64,000 nucleotides of DNA from Bacteriovoracales bacterium (GCA_030149295.1 JASBRV010000041.1:86789-150788); one strand, 5' to 3'. Numbered from the stretch's first letter, positions 27,949-36,854 are shown. The notes: a model not told the origin generated them from the letters alone. Translations and numbers: made by a program.

Positions 27949-28473
27949 TTATTTGTGGAGCCAACCAGCTAAATCATCTGCATGGTGCTCTTCCATCTTG
28001 AGAATGTCCTCGAGCATACGTCTGGTACTAGGGTCTTTATCCCCAATCCAACGAATGATTTCTGAATAAGTTTCAATCGCCACTCTTTCCGCGACAAGAT
28101 TTTCTTGAATCATCTTTTGAAGGTCTTCACCTTGATAATAGTCTGCGTGAGCGCGAGTCATTAGCCCCTCAGGGTTCATATTGGGAATGCCACCTAACTG
28201 ACAGATTCTCTCACATAACCAGTCAGCATGTTGCTGCTCTTCATTGGCGTGAACAAGGAACTCTGCCGCGATGGGCTCCGCATTCATTCCCGCTGCCATA
28301 AAGTGATTATTCTTATAACGAAGAATACAAACAATTTCCGTCGCGAGTGCCTCATTAAGGACGTTAATAACTTCCTTAGCATCAGCTTTATAAGATCCGG
28401 TCATTGCCCCATCCATCATTTTTTCACGGGCCCTTGCTTTAATAGTCTCAAGATCGATCTTGAATTCATTCAT
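27949..28473 (-). CDS. Ferritin-like / bacterioferritin-type iron protein
   Basis: 174 residues forming a four-helix ferritin-like bundle with the di-iron ligands: Glu in LATEIVCIL, the EEQQH segment (Glu and His), Glu in LVAERVAIETY, and KMEEHHADDL. It is closest in layout to bacterioferritin/Dps-like proteins that oxidise and store iron, with an extra N-terminal 25 residues. A haem-ligand Met cannot be assigned with confidence. AAGGAG precedes the ATG at good distance. Confidence 0.85.
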   Translation of the reverse strand: MNEFKIDLETIKARAREKMMDGAMTGSYKADAKEVINVLNEALATEIVCILRYKNNHFMAAGMNAEPIAAEFLVHANEEQQHADWLCERICQLGGIPNMNPEGLMTRAHADYYQGEDLQKMIQENLVAERVAIETYSEIIRWIGDKDPSTRRMLEDILKMEEHHADDLAGWLHK

Positions 28474-28562
28474 AGTATTCTCCTTTAAGTAGTAACCTTA
28501 TTATTTGGGAGAATTCCTCTATTAGTAAATAAAGAAGTTAACTAAATCGTAATAACCGAAAG

Positions 28563-29435
28563 TTATTCCCCTGAAAAAATATAAACACGAGGAACTTCAA
28601 CTACCTTCATTTCCCCATGCCAATCAAATTCGAGACGCTCTGCACGAAGCTTTAGACCGGTCTTATTTTTATTACCTTTTCCATAGGCACTATCTCCAAG
28701 AACGGGGTGACCATAAAGATCGAGATGTTTTCGAATTTGATGAGTGCGACCTGTGCCCAACCTTAATTCTAATAGAGAGTTACCCTCTTCAGTTTTTAAT
28801 TTCTTAAAAAAAGTTAAGGCCTTCTTTCCCTCTAGTGGATAGTCGAGTCTTCCTTCCTCTTCAACCACTTCACCCAATACCCAAGCGAGATAGACTTTTT
28901 GAACCAAAGTTCCTCGCCACTTAGTCGAGAGAAGCTTCGCTGCCTTTTTATTATGGGCCACCACGACCACTCCATCTGTTTCTCGATCGAGTCGATGAAT
29001 CAAGAAGACCTCTCCCTTACAATCCTTTTCTATGAACCTTAACAAAGACCAGGAATCTCCGTACTTCGTACCTTGAGTGAGAAGGCCCGCTGGCTTGTAC
29101 CAAGCACTCCAATCCCTCTCCTTCTTTAAGCATTCCGGGCTTTGAGGAAAGGCCTCTTTTTGTCTTTCAAAAAGCTTTGGATCCAAGAAAAACTCCACTC
29201 GATCCCCTGGCCGAATGACTGTTTTTGCCCTTCGAACTCGGTCCAATTTCTTAGAATTTCCCTTCTTCAACCAGCAGGATCCTTGAATCATGGCCTCTTT
29301 AATCACGCTTGCAGAAAGGGGTAGCTTATCCTTAAGGAAGGCAACCACCGTAGTTTCTTCCTTTGCGCGATAGTTTTCTTTGAGGATCACTTTCTTGTGA
29401 GGCAACTTATTTTCTGAACTTATTTCGTTAGACAT
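28563..29435 (-). CDS. RluA-family pseudouridine synthase
   Basis: 290 residues with an N-terminal S4-like RNA-binding part (ASVIKEAMIQGSCWLKK) and a catalytic domain carrying the HRLDRETDG motif, with the Asp nucleophile. The C-terminal LGTGRTHQIRKHL and GHPVLGDSAYG are family signatures. It converts a uridine in rRNA or tRNA to pseudouridine. Which site cannot be told here. It is divergent from the ABC transporter operon at 29500. Confidence 0.9.
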   Translation of the reverse strand: MSNEISSENKLPHKKVILKENYRAKEETTVVAFLKDKLPLSASVIKEAMIQGSCWLKKGNSKKLDRVRRAKTVIRPGDRVEFFLDPKLFERQKEAFPQSPECLKKERDWSAWYKPAGLLTQGTKYGDSWSLLRFIEKDCKGEVFLIHRLDRETDGVVVVAHNKKAAKLLSTKWRGTLVQKVYLAWVLGEVVEEEGRLDYPLEGKKALTFFKKLKTEEGNSLLELRLGTGRTHQIRKHLDLYGHPVLGDSAYGKGNKNKTGLKLRAERLEFDWHGEMKVVEVPRVYIFSGE

Positions 29436-29499
29436 GACACTTCATAGCACGGCTCATTTCTAGTTGGAAATTCATTATAAAAAGAATACTCTCCACCCC

Positions 29500-30519
29500 A
29501 TGGAAAATGACATTCTCATCGTGGCAAATGGCCTCACAAAACAATTTGTCTCTTACAAAAAGGCCCCTGGTGTGATGGGCTCCTTCACCTCATTTTTTAA
29601 GAGAAGTCCTATTGTTAAAGATGCTGTCAAAGACTTCACTTTTGATGTGAAAAAGGGAGAAATCATCGGTCTCCTTGGGCCTAATGGGGCTGGAAAAACG
29701 ACATTGATGAAGATGTTCACAGGAATCATTGTTCCTAGTGAGGGAGAGCTTAAAATTTTAGGAAGTAATCCCTGGGAGCGTGACAAAAACTTTCGAAAGC
29801 GCATTGCTCTCGTCATGGGTCAGAAGTCACAACTTTGGTGGGATATTCCGGCCATGGATAGTTTTCTTCTTCTTCAGCGCTACTATGAAGTCAGTGATGA
29901 AAACTTCAAGGCGCGAATTGAAAAGATGAGTGAGCTCCTAGGCGTCAAAGATCTTCTTCATGTTCATGTGAGAAAGCTCTCTCTTGGAGAGCGCATGAAA
30001 ATGGAGCTGATGGCCTCTCTTCTTCATAATCCAGAAGTGATTTTCCTTGATGAACCCACTATCGGCCTTGACCTAGTCGCTCAAGAAAATATTCGAAATT
30101 TCATCAAGGATTACCATCGCGAAAACAATTGTGCCATCATCATCACTTCTCATTACATGCAAGATGTTCAGGCCCTCTGTGACAGATTAGTTTTGATCTT
30201 TGATGGGAAAAAAGGCTACGACGGTCCTCTCGATAATTTTGAAAATATTCTGGGCAGTGAAAAGAGTGTCAGCTTCTCTTTTGATTGTCCTCAAGATCCG
30301 GGACTTCCTCTTTGGCAAGAACATGGTGCCACTTGGAATGAAGACAAAACTCAAGTCGAGCTTCGCGTACCTGAAGAAGACCTACGTGCCTATTCAGCTA
30401 AGGTTTTAAATGAAACTGAAGTAACTGACTTTGCGACAGAAAAACTTCCTATTGAAAGAGTGATGAAAGAGCTAATGAATAATCCTGAAATCCTTAGATC
30501 CCAGGCCCAAAACTCATGA
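29500..30519 (+). CDS. ABC transporter ATP-binding protein (COG4586 type)
   Basis: Contains Walker A GPNGAGKTT, Q-loop GQKSQLWWDIP, signature LSLGERMKME and Walker B VIFLDEPTIGLD. The C-terminal 80 residues form an extra domain typical of the three-gene COG4586/4587/3694 exporters, which have two separate permeases. I start at ATG 29500; the frame extends to TTG 29464, and neither start has a strong site. It overlaps the first permease gene by four bases (ATGA). Substrate unknown. Confidence 0.88.
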   Translation: MENDILIVANGLTKQFVSYKKAPGVMGSFTSFFKRSPIVKDAVKDFTFDVKKGEIIGLLGPNGAGKTTLMKMFTGIIVPSEGELKILGSNPWERDKNFRKRIALVMGQKSQLWWDIPAMDSFLLLQRYYEVSDENFKARIEKMSELLGVKDLLHVHVRKLSLGERMKMELMASLLHNPEVIFLDEPTIGLDLVAQENIRNFIKDYHRENNCAIIITSHYMQDVQALCDRLVLIFDGKKGYDGPLDNFENILGSEKSVSFSFDCPQDPGLPLWQEHGATWNEDKTQVELRVPEEDLRAYSAKVLNETEVTDFATEKLPIERVMKELMNNPEILRSQAQNS

Positions 30520-31328
30520 GCCAAGAGAGCGTCAGAAATTTATCCAAATGGTGGATTACTATCAAAATCAGCTGGGTAAAACATACGGCTTATCGCCTCA
30601 ATTTCTTTTTACAAATCATCGGTCCTTCTTTGGTTTTCTTCTTTGTGAAGTACAACCTCTGGTCATCTATCTATGCAGGGGATCCCAATCTTGTGATAAA
30701 GGGTTTTGATTTTAAAAGTATGATCCATTACCACCTTTGGGCCTTTGTAGTTTCCCTTGTGGCACAAGGACATGGCTCATGGAATTTATCAGATGATATT
30801 CGTCTGGGCAGAATTTCAAGTTACCTTATCTATCCTTTTAACTTTTGGGAATTTCACACCGCTTCATGGCTTTCCTTTCAGACCATCCAAATGGGAATTG
30901 CCGCGACAACCCTGGGAATTCTCTCTTTCTTTGGATTGGTCAATCTTCCAGCACTAAACCTACTTCTTATTGGAATCGTCTATACACTCTTTATTTCTCT
31001 CTTTTGGTTTACGATGCAATACCTCACCGGGGTTCTCGCCTTTTGGTTAGAAGAAACTTGGATCTTAAGAGTCATGCTTTCAATCGTTTCCTACTTCCTT
31101 TCCGGCGCGATCATCCCCCTAGACCTCTATCCTGAATGGGTTGTGAAGATTCTCAATTATACCCCTTTTCCCTATCTTACTTATTACCCCATAAAAATTT
31201 TCATGGGAGAAATGCCCGACCTCACTCTTGGTCTCAGTCTCATTACTTTTTGGACTCTCATCTTTGCGGGAATCAACCACCTAGTCTGGAAAAAAGGAAT
31301 TAAACTTTATACGGCGGCGGGGATGTAA
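30516..31328 (+). CDS. ABC-2 type permease (COG4587-like)
   Basis: 270 residues with about six membrane helices (for example LNFFLQIIGPSLVFFFV, LLIGIVYTLFISLFWF and LSIVSYFLSGAIIPL followed by an amphipathic PEWVVKILNYTPFPYL, a common ABC-2 feature). The first permease of an exporter with the preceding ATPase. Start and stop overlap both neighbours (four bases and one base), so the three subunits should be made in equal amounts. Confidence 0.85.
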   Translation: MSQESVRNLSKWWITIKISWVKHTAYRLNFFLQIIGPSLVFFFVKYNLWSSIYAGDPNLVIKGFDFKSMIHYHLWAFVVSLVAQGHGSWNLSDDIRLGRISSYLIYPFNFWEFHTASWLSFQTIQMGIAATTLGILSFFGLVNLPALNLLLIGIVYTLFISLFWFTMQYLTGVLAFWLEETWILRVMLSIVSYFLSGAIIPLDLYPEWVVKILNYTPFPYLTYYPIKIFMGEMPDLTLGLSLITFWTLIFAGINHLVWKKGIKLYTAAGM

Positions 31329-32110
31329 TGAGACACTACTGGAATGTTTATAAAAAATTCGTCTCGACCAGTGTAAGTGTAGAAACTAGTTTTCGTACGA
31401 GCTTCATTCTTTTAATTTTTATGGATTTCTTTTTCTTTTGCTCGAGCGTTTTTTCTGTGAACTTTATCTATGACCATGTGGCGAGTATTGGACCTTGGCA
31501 AAGAGATCACCTCCTCTTTTTCATCACCTTTATGCTCACTATTGATAATCTGCACATGATGATTTTTTCGCAAAGCTTTTGGGAGTTTAGTTTTAATATT
31601 AGGACCGGTGCGCTGGACTACGTCATTCTCAAACCCATGAGCACCATTTTCAGTGTCTTCTTTCGTCACTTTCGCGCAAGCTCTCTTTTTAATACTCCTC
31701 TTTTTGTTGGAGCCCTTATTTACTATGGCATCAAAATAGAAATCACCCCACTAGACTGGGTTCTTATGCCTTTTTTACTAATTATGGGTTTAGCCCTGCT
31801 CGTGGTTATTGAGTTTATCCTTTCGACCAGTATGTTTTGGATGACCGATGGCACCGGAATTAACTTTCTTCGCATGCAGATGCAACAGCTCGCTCGTTGG
31901 CCAAACTTTGTATACCAAGGAATCTTGAGAAAAGTTCTCACTATTATCGTCCCGGTTCTTCTGATTGGCTCAGGCCCCGTGCACTTTTTAGTTGATAAAA
32001 GCCAATGGCAACTTTTGGCGCTCATGGTCATCATCTTCTTTGGACTCTGCGGTCTTCTTCGTATTATCTGGAACTTTGGACTGCGTCATTACGATTCGGC
32101 CAGCAGTTAA
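31328..32110 (+). CDS. ABC-2 type permease (COG3694-like)
   Basis: 260 residues with about six membrane helices (FILLIFMDFFFFCSSVFSVNFI, LLLFFITFMLTI, WVLMPFLLIMGLALLVVIEFIL, and a C-terminal LLALMVIIFFGLCGLLRII). The second permease of the exporter, with its ATG overlapping the previous TAA by one base. It is the last gene of the transporter operon, although the OmpV-type gene follows on the same strand. Confidence 0.85.
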   Translation: MRHYWNVYKKFVSTSVSVETSFRTSFILLIFMDFFFFCSSVFSVNFIYDHVASIGPWQRDHLLFFITFMLTIDNLHMMIFSQSFWEFSFNIRTGALDYVILKPMSTIFSVFFRHFRASSLFNTPLFVGALIYYGIKIEITPLDWVLMPFLLIMGLALLVVIEFILSTSMFWMTDGTGINFLRMQMQQLARWPNFVYQGILRKVLTIIVPVLLIGSGPVHFLVDKSQWQLLALMVIIFFGLCGLLRIIWNFGLRHYDSASS

Positions 32111-32164
32111 GAAATATTTCTTCTCTAACCTTGCAAATCCCAAAACCATTACCATCTTTATTCT

Positions 32165-32326
32165 ATGGTAGGTGTCATTACATCCACATTTCCCTGGGCA
32201 GGTCTTAGCCTGTTCGTTTTCTTCCTCGTTGGCGGACTCGTCTTTTCTAATCAGGATATGTTAGAAGAGAACCTCGATAATCCTGCGACGAAAGAAGAAA
32301 AATGCCGTTCAAAAGACTGCTCTTAA
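32165..32326 (+). CDS. Possible 53-residue single-span membrane protein
   Basis: ATG 32165 opens a 53-codon frame: a hydrophobic helix (WAGLSLFVFFLVGGLVF), an acidic segment (QDMLEENLD) and a short tail with two Cys (KCRSKDCS). It fills most of the gap between the permease and the OmpV-type gene and overlaps the latter by 25 bases in another frame. No clear ribosome binding site is present, which lowers confidence. Confidence 0.35.
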   Translation: MVGVITSTFPWAGLSLFVFFLVGGLVFSNQDMLEENLDNPATKEEKCRSKDCS

Positions 32327-33159
32327 TCTTTATCCTCTGCACTCAATCGAGTGCCCAAATCACTCAAAGTGTTGATGATAAGAAAAAGCCCCTCTGGGAG
32401 CTAGGAGCCGCCCTCGTTGGTGCTGTTGTGCCCGCTTATCCAGGATCTGAAGAGACCAACACCTTTTTCATCCCTATACCTTTTCCTACCTTTTTTTATC
32501 GAGGAGATGTCTTACGAGCCGATGAGGAAGGTGGCATGAGGAGCCGTCTTTTAAAAAGCGACACTTATGAGGTAAACCTCAGCGTAGGAGGTTCTCTTCC
32601 CGCTGATAGTGAAGATGTGGCCATTCGCCAAGGTATGCCAGATCTCAATACGATCATCGAGTTGGGACCTGGGTTATTGGCAACCCTATGGAAATATCGA
32701 GGGGAAGCAGGTAATTATAAACTCGGCCTTAATATTCCTTTAAGAGTAGCGACCACGGTGGACTTTTGGGAAGCTGAAGAACAAGGCCTCGTCTTTAATC
32801 CTCTGCTTTATTTAATTACAGAGCGCGTTTTTGGAAACAAACTCATCACTTTCACAGGACTCTCCACAGTTGTGGCCAGTCAAAAGTTTCACCGCTACTT
32901 TTATCAAGTGGATGCACCCTTTGTCAGGACCGATCGCCCTCAGTATGGTTCCCAATCTGGCTACTTAAGCACGACTTTTTCCCAAGGCTTTAGTGGCAAG
33001 ATTACTGATGAAGTCATTGGATTTGTTGGCGCCTCTTACACAAGCCTTCATGGTAACGCCAATAGAAACTCTCCTCTCTTTAAAGAAAAAGATAACTTTT
33101 CCGTCGCTCTAGGCCTTGTATGGTGGTTTTATGAATCACAAGAAAGAGCGGCTTTTTAA
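32302..33159 (+). CDS. MipA/OmpV family outer membrane protein
   Basis: 285 residues with a signal peptide (LLLIFILCTQSSA). The MipA/OmpV pattern follows: VVPAYPGSEE near the start, repeated amphipathic beta strands, and a C-terminal ALGLVWWFYES. These are 10-12-strand barrels. MipA scaffolds murein enzymes in E. coli, while other members have unclear roles. Its stop is directly followed by the menB region. Confidence 0.85.
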   Translation: MPFKRLLLIFILCTQSSAQITQSVDDKKKPLWELGAALVGAVVPAYPGSEETNTFFIPIPFPTFFYRGDVLRADEEGGMRSRLLKSDTYEVNLSVGGSLPADSEDVAIRQGMPDLNTIIELGPGLLATLWKYRGEAGNYKLGLNIPLRVATTVDFWEAEEQGLVFNPLLYLITERVFGNKLITFTGLSTVVASQKFHRYFYQVDAPFVRTDRPQYGSQSGYLSTTFSQGFSGKITDEVIGFVGASYTSLHGNANRNSPLFKEKDNFSVALGLVWWFYESQERAAF

Positions 33160-33183
33160 ATGGATAACCAAAAGGATATTAAG

Positions 33184-34080
33184 ATGATCTCACCCATTTT
33201 TGATGAATCAGCATGGACAGAAGTTGAAGGCTTTAACTTTACCGATATCACCTATCATCGCGCCAAAGATCAAGGCACTGTAAGAATTGCTTTCAATCGT
33301 CCTGAATGTCGAAATGCTTTTCGCCCCCACACCGTCGATGAACTTTATCGTGCTCTTGAACATGCACGCACGTGGAGTGATGTTGGCTGCGTTCTCTTAA
33401 CGGGAAATGGTCCCTCTCAAAAAGACGGCGGCTGGGCTTTTTGTAGTGGCGGGGATCAGCGCATTCGTGGGCGTGATGGCTATAAATATGAAGGCTCTGA
33501 TCAAGATAAGATCGATCCCGCCAAACTTGGGCGCCTCCACATTCTTGAAGTTCAGCGCCTTATTCGCTTCATGCCTAAAGTTGTCATCGCTGTGGTTCCT
33601 GGCTGGGCCGTTGGCGGAGGTCACTCCCTACACGTCGTTTGTGACATGACCTTAGCTTCAAAAGAGCATGCTATCTTTAAACAAACTGACCCAGACGTCG
33701 CAAGTTTTGACTCAGGTTATGGCTCTGCCTATCTCGCTAAAATGTGCGGTCAAAAACGCGCCAGAGAGATTTTCTTTTTAGGTCTCAATTATTCTGCCCA
33801 AGAAGCTTTTGAGATGGGCATGGTGAATAAAGTTGTCCCTCACCAAGACCTTGAAAAAGTAGCACTTGAATGGGGAGCTCTCATTAATTCGAAAAGCCCT
33901 ACAGCGATGCGTATGTTGAAATACGGCTTTAACCTCCCCGACGATGGTCTCGTTGGCCAGCAGCTTTTTGCCGGTGAGGCCACTCGCCTTGCCTATGGCA
34001 CAGACGAGGCCCGTGAAGGACGCGATGCCTTTTTAGAAAAGCGTAATCAAGACTACAGCGGTTTTCCTTGGCACTACTAG
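33184..34080 (+). CDS. menB: 1,4-dihydroxy-2-naphthoyl-CoA synthase
   Basis: Crotonase-fold protein of about 298 residues. It closes the second ring of the menaquinone naphthoquinone by an intramolecular Claisen step on O-succinylbenzoyl-CoA. The MenB-specific segments FCSGGDQRIRGRDGYKY, GWAVGGGHSLHVVCD and DVASFDSGYGSAYLA are all present. I start at ATG 33184 (AAGGA seven bases upstream). ATG 33160, directly after the OmpV stop, has no site. No other men genes are in the window. It overlaps the next gene by 13 bases. Confidence 0.93.
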   Translation: MISPIFDESAWTEVEGFNFTDITYHRAKDQGTVRIAFNRPECRNAFRPHTVDELYRALEHARTWSDVGCVLLTGNGPSQKDGGWAFCSGGDQRIRGRDGYKYEGSDQDKIDPAKLGRLHILEVQRLIRFMPKVVIAVVPGWAVGGGHSLHVVCDMTLASKEHAIFKQTDPDVASFDSGYGSAYLAKMCGQKRAREIFFLGLNYSAQEAFEMGMVNKVVPHQDLEKVALEWGALINSKSPTAMRMLKYGFNLPDDGLVGQQLFAGEATRLAYGTDEAREGRDAFLEKRNQDYSGFPWHY

Positions 34081-35126
34081 ATAATATTGAAGAGCTTCTT
34101 TTAACTTTAAGTGACCAAGAAATTGATAAGTTGTTTAACCTACAAGAAGCACTGACAAGTGACACGAGACTTGAACGTGAAGCTTACACAGATGGCCTTA
34201 TTTCAAGTGAAGCTCTTTACACGACTTATAAAGATTTTTTTCAGATCTATCTCGATGTGAAGAAAAGAGGCATTCAAAGCTTTGCAGATCTTGGCGCTGG
34301 TAATGGACGCTCTAAGCTTCTCTTTGATCTCTTAAAAGCTCCTTTCCAAACGACTACCTATGAGTTTGTTCCAGAGAGGGTTCAAGCGACAAAAGAAGCC
34401 TACAGTGCCCTTCAATTACCAGATCACAAAAATATAAAAGAGATGAATCTTTTAGAAGAAGCACTCCCAGATCATGATGCCTATTTTCTTTATCTCCCTG
34501 TCGGAGCAACCTTAGATCATCTTGTTGAGGAATTAAAAAACCTTTCTATTTCTCGTGATCGCTTTCTCTATGTCATTGAATCTCATGGAGACCTTCTCAA
34601 TTACCTCAAAAAGTCTTTTACGACTTTAGAACTTCTTAAAAGTATCCCTCTCAATTCAAAGAGGCATGATCCCCACCTTCACGTTTTTCAATTGAGAAGC
34701 TGTGAAAAACAATTAAATCGAGAAAAAGAATTGATCCAAAAGGCTCAGTCTAGGATCGATAATGGATTTTCATTAAAGACTCTCTTGCCTTTTGAGATTT
34801 ACGCTCTCTTAAAGCATTTTGGACAAAGCCCTTTAAATCAAATTGTCGTCAAAGAAGCCCATATGAAATGGATGGCAAGCATAGAAGGCTGGAAAGAAGG
34901 TCCTACTATTGATTCCATTGAAACGCTTTTTCCATCCAGAATTATTTATTTTGAGCAGATTGATTCTCTTCTCAAGGCACCAAAATCCTTAGCTCCTTTC
35001 ATCCAAAAGAGAAGGGATCGAGAGTTTGAAAAAACGGCAAAGCCTTCAGAAAAAATTAGAAAAATAATTCTCTCCAATCCTTTTAAAATTGAATTTGCTA
35101 GCGGCGAAATAAAAAAGGGGCCTTAA
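34068..35126 (+). CDS. SAM methyltransferase-like protein, unknown target
   Basis: 352 residues from TTG 34068, overlapping the menB stop. Residues about 68-140 form a Rossmann motif I (FADLGAGNGRSKLLFDLL) followed by an acidic position (TYEFVPERVQA), suggesting SAM binding and a DOT1- or RNA-type methyltransferase. The rest is helical and basic without a motif I recognise. The stop codon lies inside a G+C-rich hairpin whose T run faces the minus strand. Confidence 0.65.
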   Translation: MALLDNIEELLLTLSDQEIDKLFNLQEALTSDTRLEREAYTDGLISSEALYTTYKDFFQIYLDVKKRGIQSFADLGAGNGRSKLLFDLLKAPFQTTTYEFVPERVQATKEAYSALQLPDHKNIKEMNLLEEALPDHDAYFLYLPVGATLDHLVEELKNLSISRDRFLYVIESHGDLLNYLKKSFTTLELLKSIPLNSKRHDPHLHVFQLRSCEKQLNREKELIQKAQSRIDNGFSLKTLLPFEIYALLKHFGQSPLNQIVVKEAHMKWMASIEGWKEGPTIDSIETLFPSRIIYFEQIDSLLKAPKSLAPFIQKRRDREFEKTAKPSEKIRKIILSNPFKIEFASGEIKKGP

Positions 35127-35134
35127 AAGGCCCC
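35110..35134 (-). terminator. Intrinsic terminator facing the minus strand
   Basis: The stem GGGGCC (35117-35122) pairs with GGCCCC (35129-35134), extended by TT/AA. On the minus strand it is followed by six T (complement of 35111-35116). It overlaps the stop codon of the plus-strand gene. It is best read as the end of a minus transcript from the 35.1-35.4 kb region. Confidence 0.75.
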
Positions 35135-35385
35135 GTGTGCAGGAGTAAAGTGAAAAGGTTGTTGGCTTAGCCTTGTATCCACAAGTGCATGCCACGATTA
35201 AGACCTTTTTAAATTTGTGGTACTGCGCGCCCGTAGAGGGAAAAGTCTTTGGCGAGGTTTGGATAAAAGAAACAGGCTCAAGGCCATGAAAAGGAGACTT
35301 ATTACAGTCACTGAATTGGGGAGAGCGTTTATCACAGTACCACCTCATTTTGAGATCAGCTCCAACTGCCAATCTCTTCTAAGAC
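35111..35385 (-). ncRNA. Candidate structured non-coding RNA
   Basis: This 383-base gap (35127-35509) has no convincing gene. On the minus strand, ending in the terminator above, I see a local hairpin (35352-35356 with 35372-35376) and a nine-base long-range pairing (35217-35225 with 35335-35343, 109 bases apart). Near the 3' end are two short hairpins (35172-35176 with 35181-35185; 35164-35166 with 35170-35172). No good -35/-10 pair was found (a TATTAA at 35395-35390 has no partner). A 108-codon frame crosses the terminator and is probably spurious. It does not match tmRNA, RNase P or SRP signatures that I know. The remainder, 35386-35509, shows nothing I can name. Confidence 0.4.
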
Positions 35386-35509
35386 TAAGTTAATATGGCT
35401 TCCCCAAAGAACAAGGTGAACAAATTCGATTTGACAGAGAGTTTACAATACTGAGGGGGAGGACTGACTTAATAAAAAGAGCGGCGCATCAAAACAAACA
35501 ATTCAGTGT

Positions 35510-35962
35510 CTATTGAGCGCAAATAAAAGCAGGCTTAGTAAGGCTAACCTTTTCACATTGACTCACCCAGTCACCAGCAATGTAATGGGCAAAGCCAAAG
35601 AACCAAACAATACTTTTATGGGAATGATTGATCTCAAAGTAGGCAGGTAGCACTTCTGGCGTTTTACCATCCACACTATAACACCAGCCATATGAGCGCA
35701 TTTCCATGGGTGTGATAATTTCTAGAGCTTCTTGCCCCATCGGTGTTCCTAGCATGGTGTGAATACCTAGCTCATTTCCGACAAAAGGAATTTTTGCTCT
35801 CGTAAGAGTGGCGACTGTAAGCGCGCCAACAGTTCGTGGAAGGTCTTCCCATACATCTCTTTGAACTGCTTTTCCTGTGCAAGGTTCTTCAATAGTAAGA
35901 AGGACTGCCTTGGCAGGAAAAATAAACAAAATGAGAAGAGCAAAGACCAACCAACGATTCAT
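35510..35962 (-). CDS. Secreted protein, possibly DUF4430-like
   Basis: 150 residues with a signal peptide (WLVFALLILFIFPAKA). The mature part has ALEIITPMEMRSYGWCYSVDGKTPEV, which is reminiscent of the GWxYxVNG core of DUF4430/cobalamin-binding-like beta domains, and four Cys. This family link is weak. It starts one base after the stop of the small gene at 35964 on the same strand, so the two are one transcript. Confidence 0.6.
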   Translation of the reverse strand: MNRWLVFALLILFIFPAKAVLLTIEEPCTGKAVQRDVWEDLPRTVGALTVATLTRAKIPFVGNELGIHTMLGTPMGQEALEIITPMEMRSYGWCYSVDGKTPEVLPAYFEINHSHKSIVWFFGFAHYIAGDWVSQCEKVSLTKPAFICAQ

Positions 35963-35963
35963 A

Positions 35964-36179
35964 TTATTCTGCTGTTTCTTCAGTAGTTTCTTCTGCAGGT
36001 TCTTCCTCAGCTACTGGCTCTTCTTTTTTAGGAGCAGCCACTTTAATAAGGCCCTCAGCTAGAAGAACATTTACCTTCTCGTCTTTATTGATCCACTTAC
36101 CTTTGGCATCTTTTACACCAAAGCGACCGTTTCTTTTTTTAATGATTGTGTGTTCTTTTGTTTGCTTAACAACTTCCAT
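35964..36179 (-). CDS. Small protein with acidic tail
   Basis: 71 residues. The first 50 are basic with a KRNGRFGVKDAKGKWINKD segment that may be a small beta fold, and the last 20 are nearly all Glu, Ala, Thr and Pro. AAGGAG precedes the ATG, and a good promoter lies just upstream. It may be a nucleic-acid or ribosome-associated factor, but that is a guess. First gene of a two-gene minus operon. Confidence 0.7.
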   Translation of the reverse strand: MEVVKQTKEHTIIKKRNGRFGVKDAKGKWINKDEKVNVLLAEGLIKVAAPKKEEPVAEEEPAEETTEETAE

Positions 36180-36234
36180 GACTACTCCTTGTGATTTGGG
36201 TCACTACTCGTTTAATTGGTAAAAATGAGCGCCA

Positions 36235-36263
36235 AACATAGCGATAAGCACCTGATTTGACAA
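36235..36263 (-). promoter_or_regulatory. Predicted sigma70 promoter for the 36179 operon
   Basis: On the minus strand: TTGTCA (36263-36258), exactly 17 bases, then TATGTT (36240-36235), about 56 bases upstream of the ATG at 36179. Matches are 5/6 and 4/6. Confidence 0.5.
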
Positions 36264-36306
36264 CTAAAAGTGTCTTTAAAAGCCCTACCATGTTACGATT
36301 ACCACC

Positions 36307-36852
36307 ATGGGCAGATATTTCATTGGGATACCACTCCCTCAAGAAGTCAAAAAGAAACTCAAAGTACAAAGTTGGCCGGGACTTTCTCGCTACAAAGACG
36401 AGAAACTGGTTCCCCAGGCTAACTGGCATCTCACTCTCGCCTTTATTGGGAACCTAGAAGAGTCCAAAGTTGAAGAATTAAAGAGCCTTCTTCAGGTTTT
36501 TCAATGGGGTGCTCCCTTTAAAATTGGCGTGCGCCATTTTGGTGCCTTTCCTACCATGGAGGAGGGGCGTATTCTTTATATGGGTTGTGAGAAAGGAAGC
36601 GATGACATTACCCTTTTGGCACAAAAAGTGAGGCGACAACTTGATGACTTGGGCATAACTTATGATGACAAGCCTTTCGTCCCCCACATCACTTTGGCCC
36701 GTCTTCGCTCCCCTAAAAACCTAAGTCGTCTCAGCGAAAATGGGAAAATGAAACAGGAGGTCGTCTTTGAAGTCAATGAGATGATTCTCTTTGATTCAGA
36801 AAAGCAGAAACATCCTTATGCTGAAGTTGAAACGATACCATTAGGAAATTAA
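36307..36852 (+). CDS. thpR: RNA 2',3'-cyclic phosphodiesterase
   Basis: 181 residues of the 2H phosphoesterase fold. Both HxT motifs are present: HLTLAFIGN at about residue 42 and HITLARLRS at about residue 127. N-terminal YFIGIPLP is typical. It opens 2',3'-cyclic phosphates on RNA ends. It starts a five-gene plus operon (thpR, methyltransferase, MscS, RNA methyltransferase) with gaps of 0-2 bases. Confidence 0.92.
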   Translation: MGRYFIGIPLPQEVKKKLKVQSWPGLSRYKDEKLVPQANWHLTLAFIGNLEESKVEELKSLLQVFQWGAPFKIGVRHFGAFPTMEEGRILYMGCEKGSDDITLLAQKVRRQLDDLGITYDDKPFVPHITLARLRSPKNLSRLSENGKMKQEVVFEVNEMILFDSEKQKHPYAEVETIPLGN

Positions 36853-36854
36853 AC

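Noticed and set aside
32165..32326. CcoS-like oxidase assembly protein
   Set aside because: Single helix and acidic tail are only superficially similar; the GQFDDL-type motif is absent and no cbb3 oxidase genes are nearby.
35335..35360. T-box leader (a GGTGGTACT segment on the minus strand)
   Set aside because: Only a partial match. No specifier stem or adjacent antiterminator/terminator pair, and no amino-acid gene downstream.
35046..35372. 108-codon minus-strand ORF
   Set aside because: It starts at TTG without a ribosome binding site, runs through an intrinsic terminator and into the opposite gene. The region shows RNA-type pairing instead.
36166..36429. 87-codon minus ORF upstream of the small acidic-tail protein
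   Set aside because: It overlaps thpR and the predicted promoter, and its sequence lacks any protein character.
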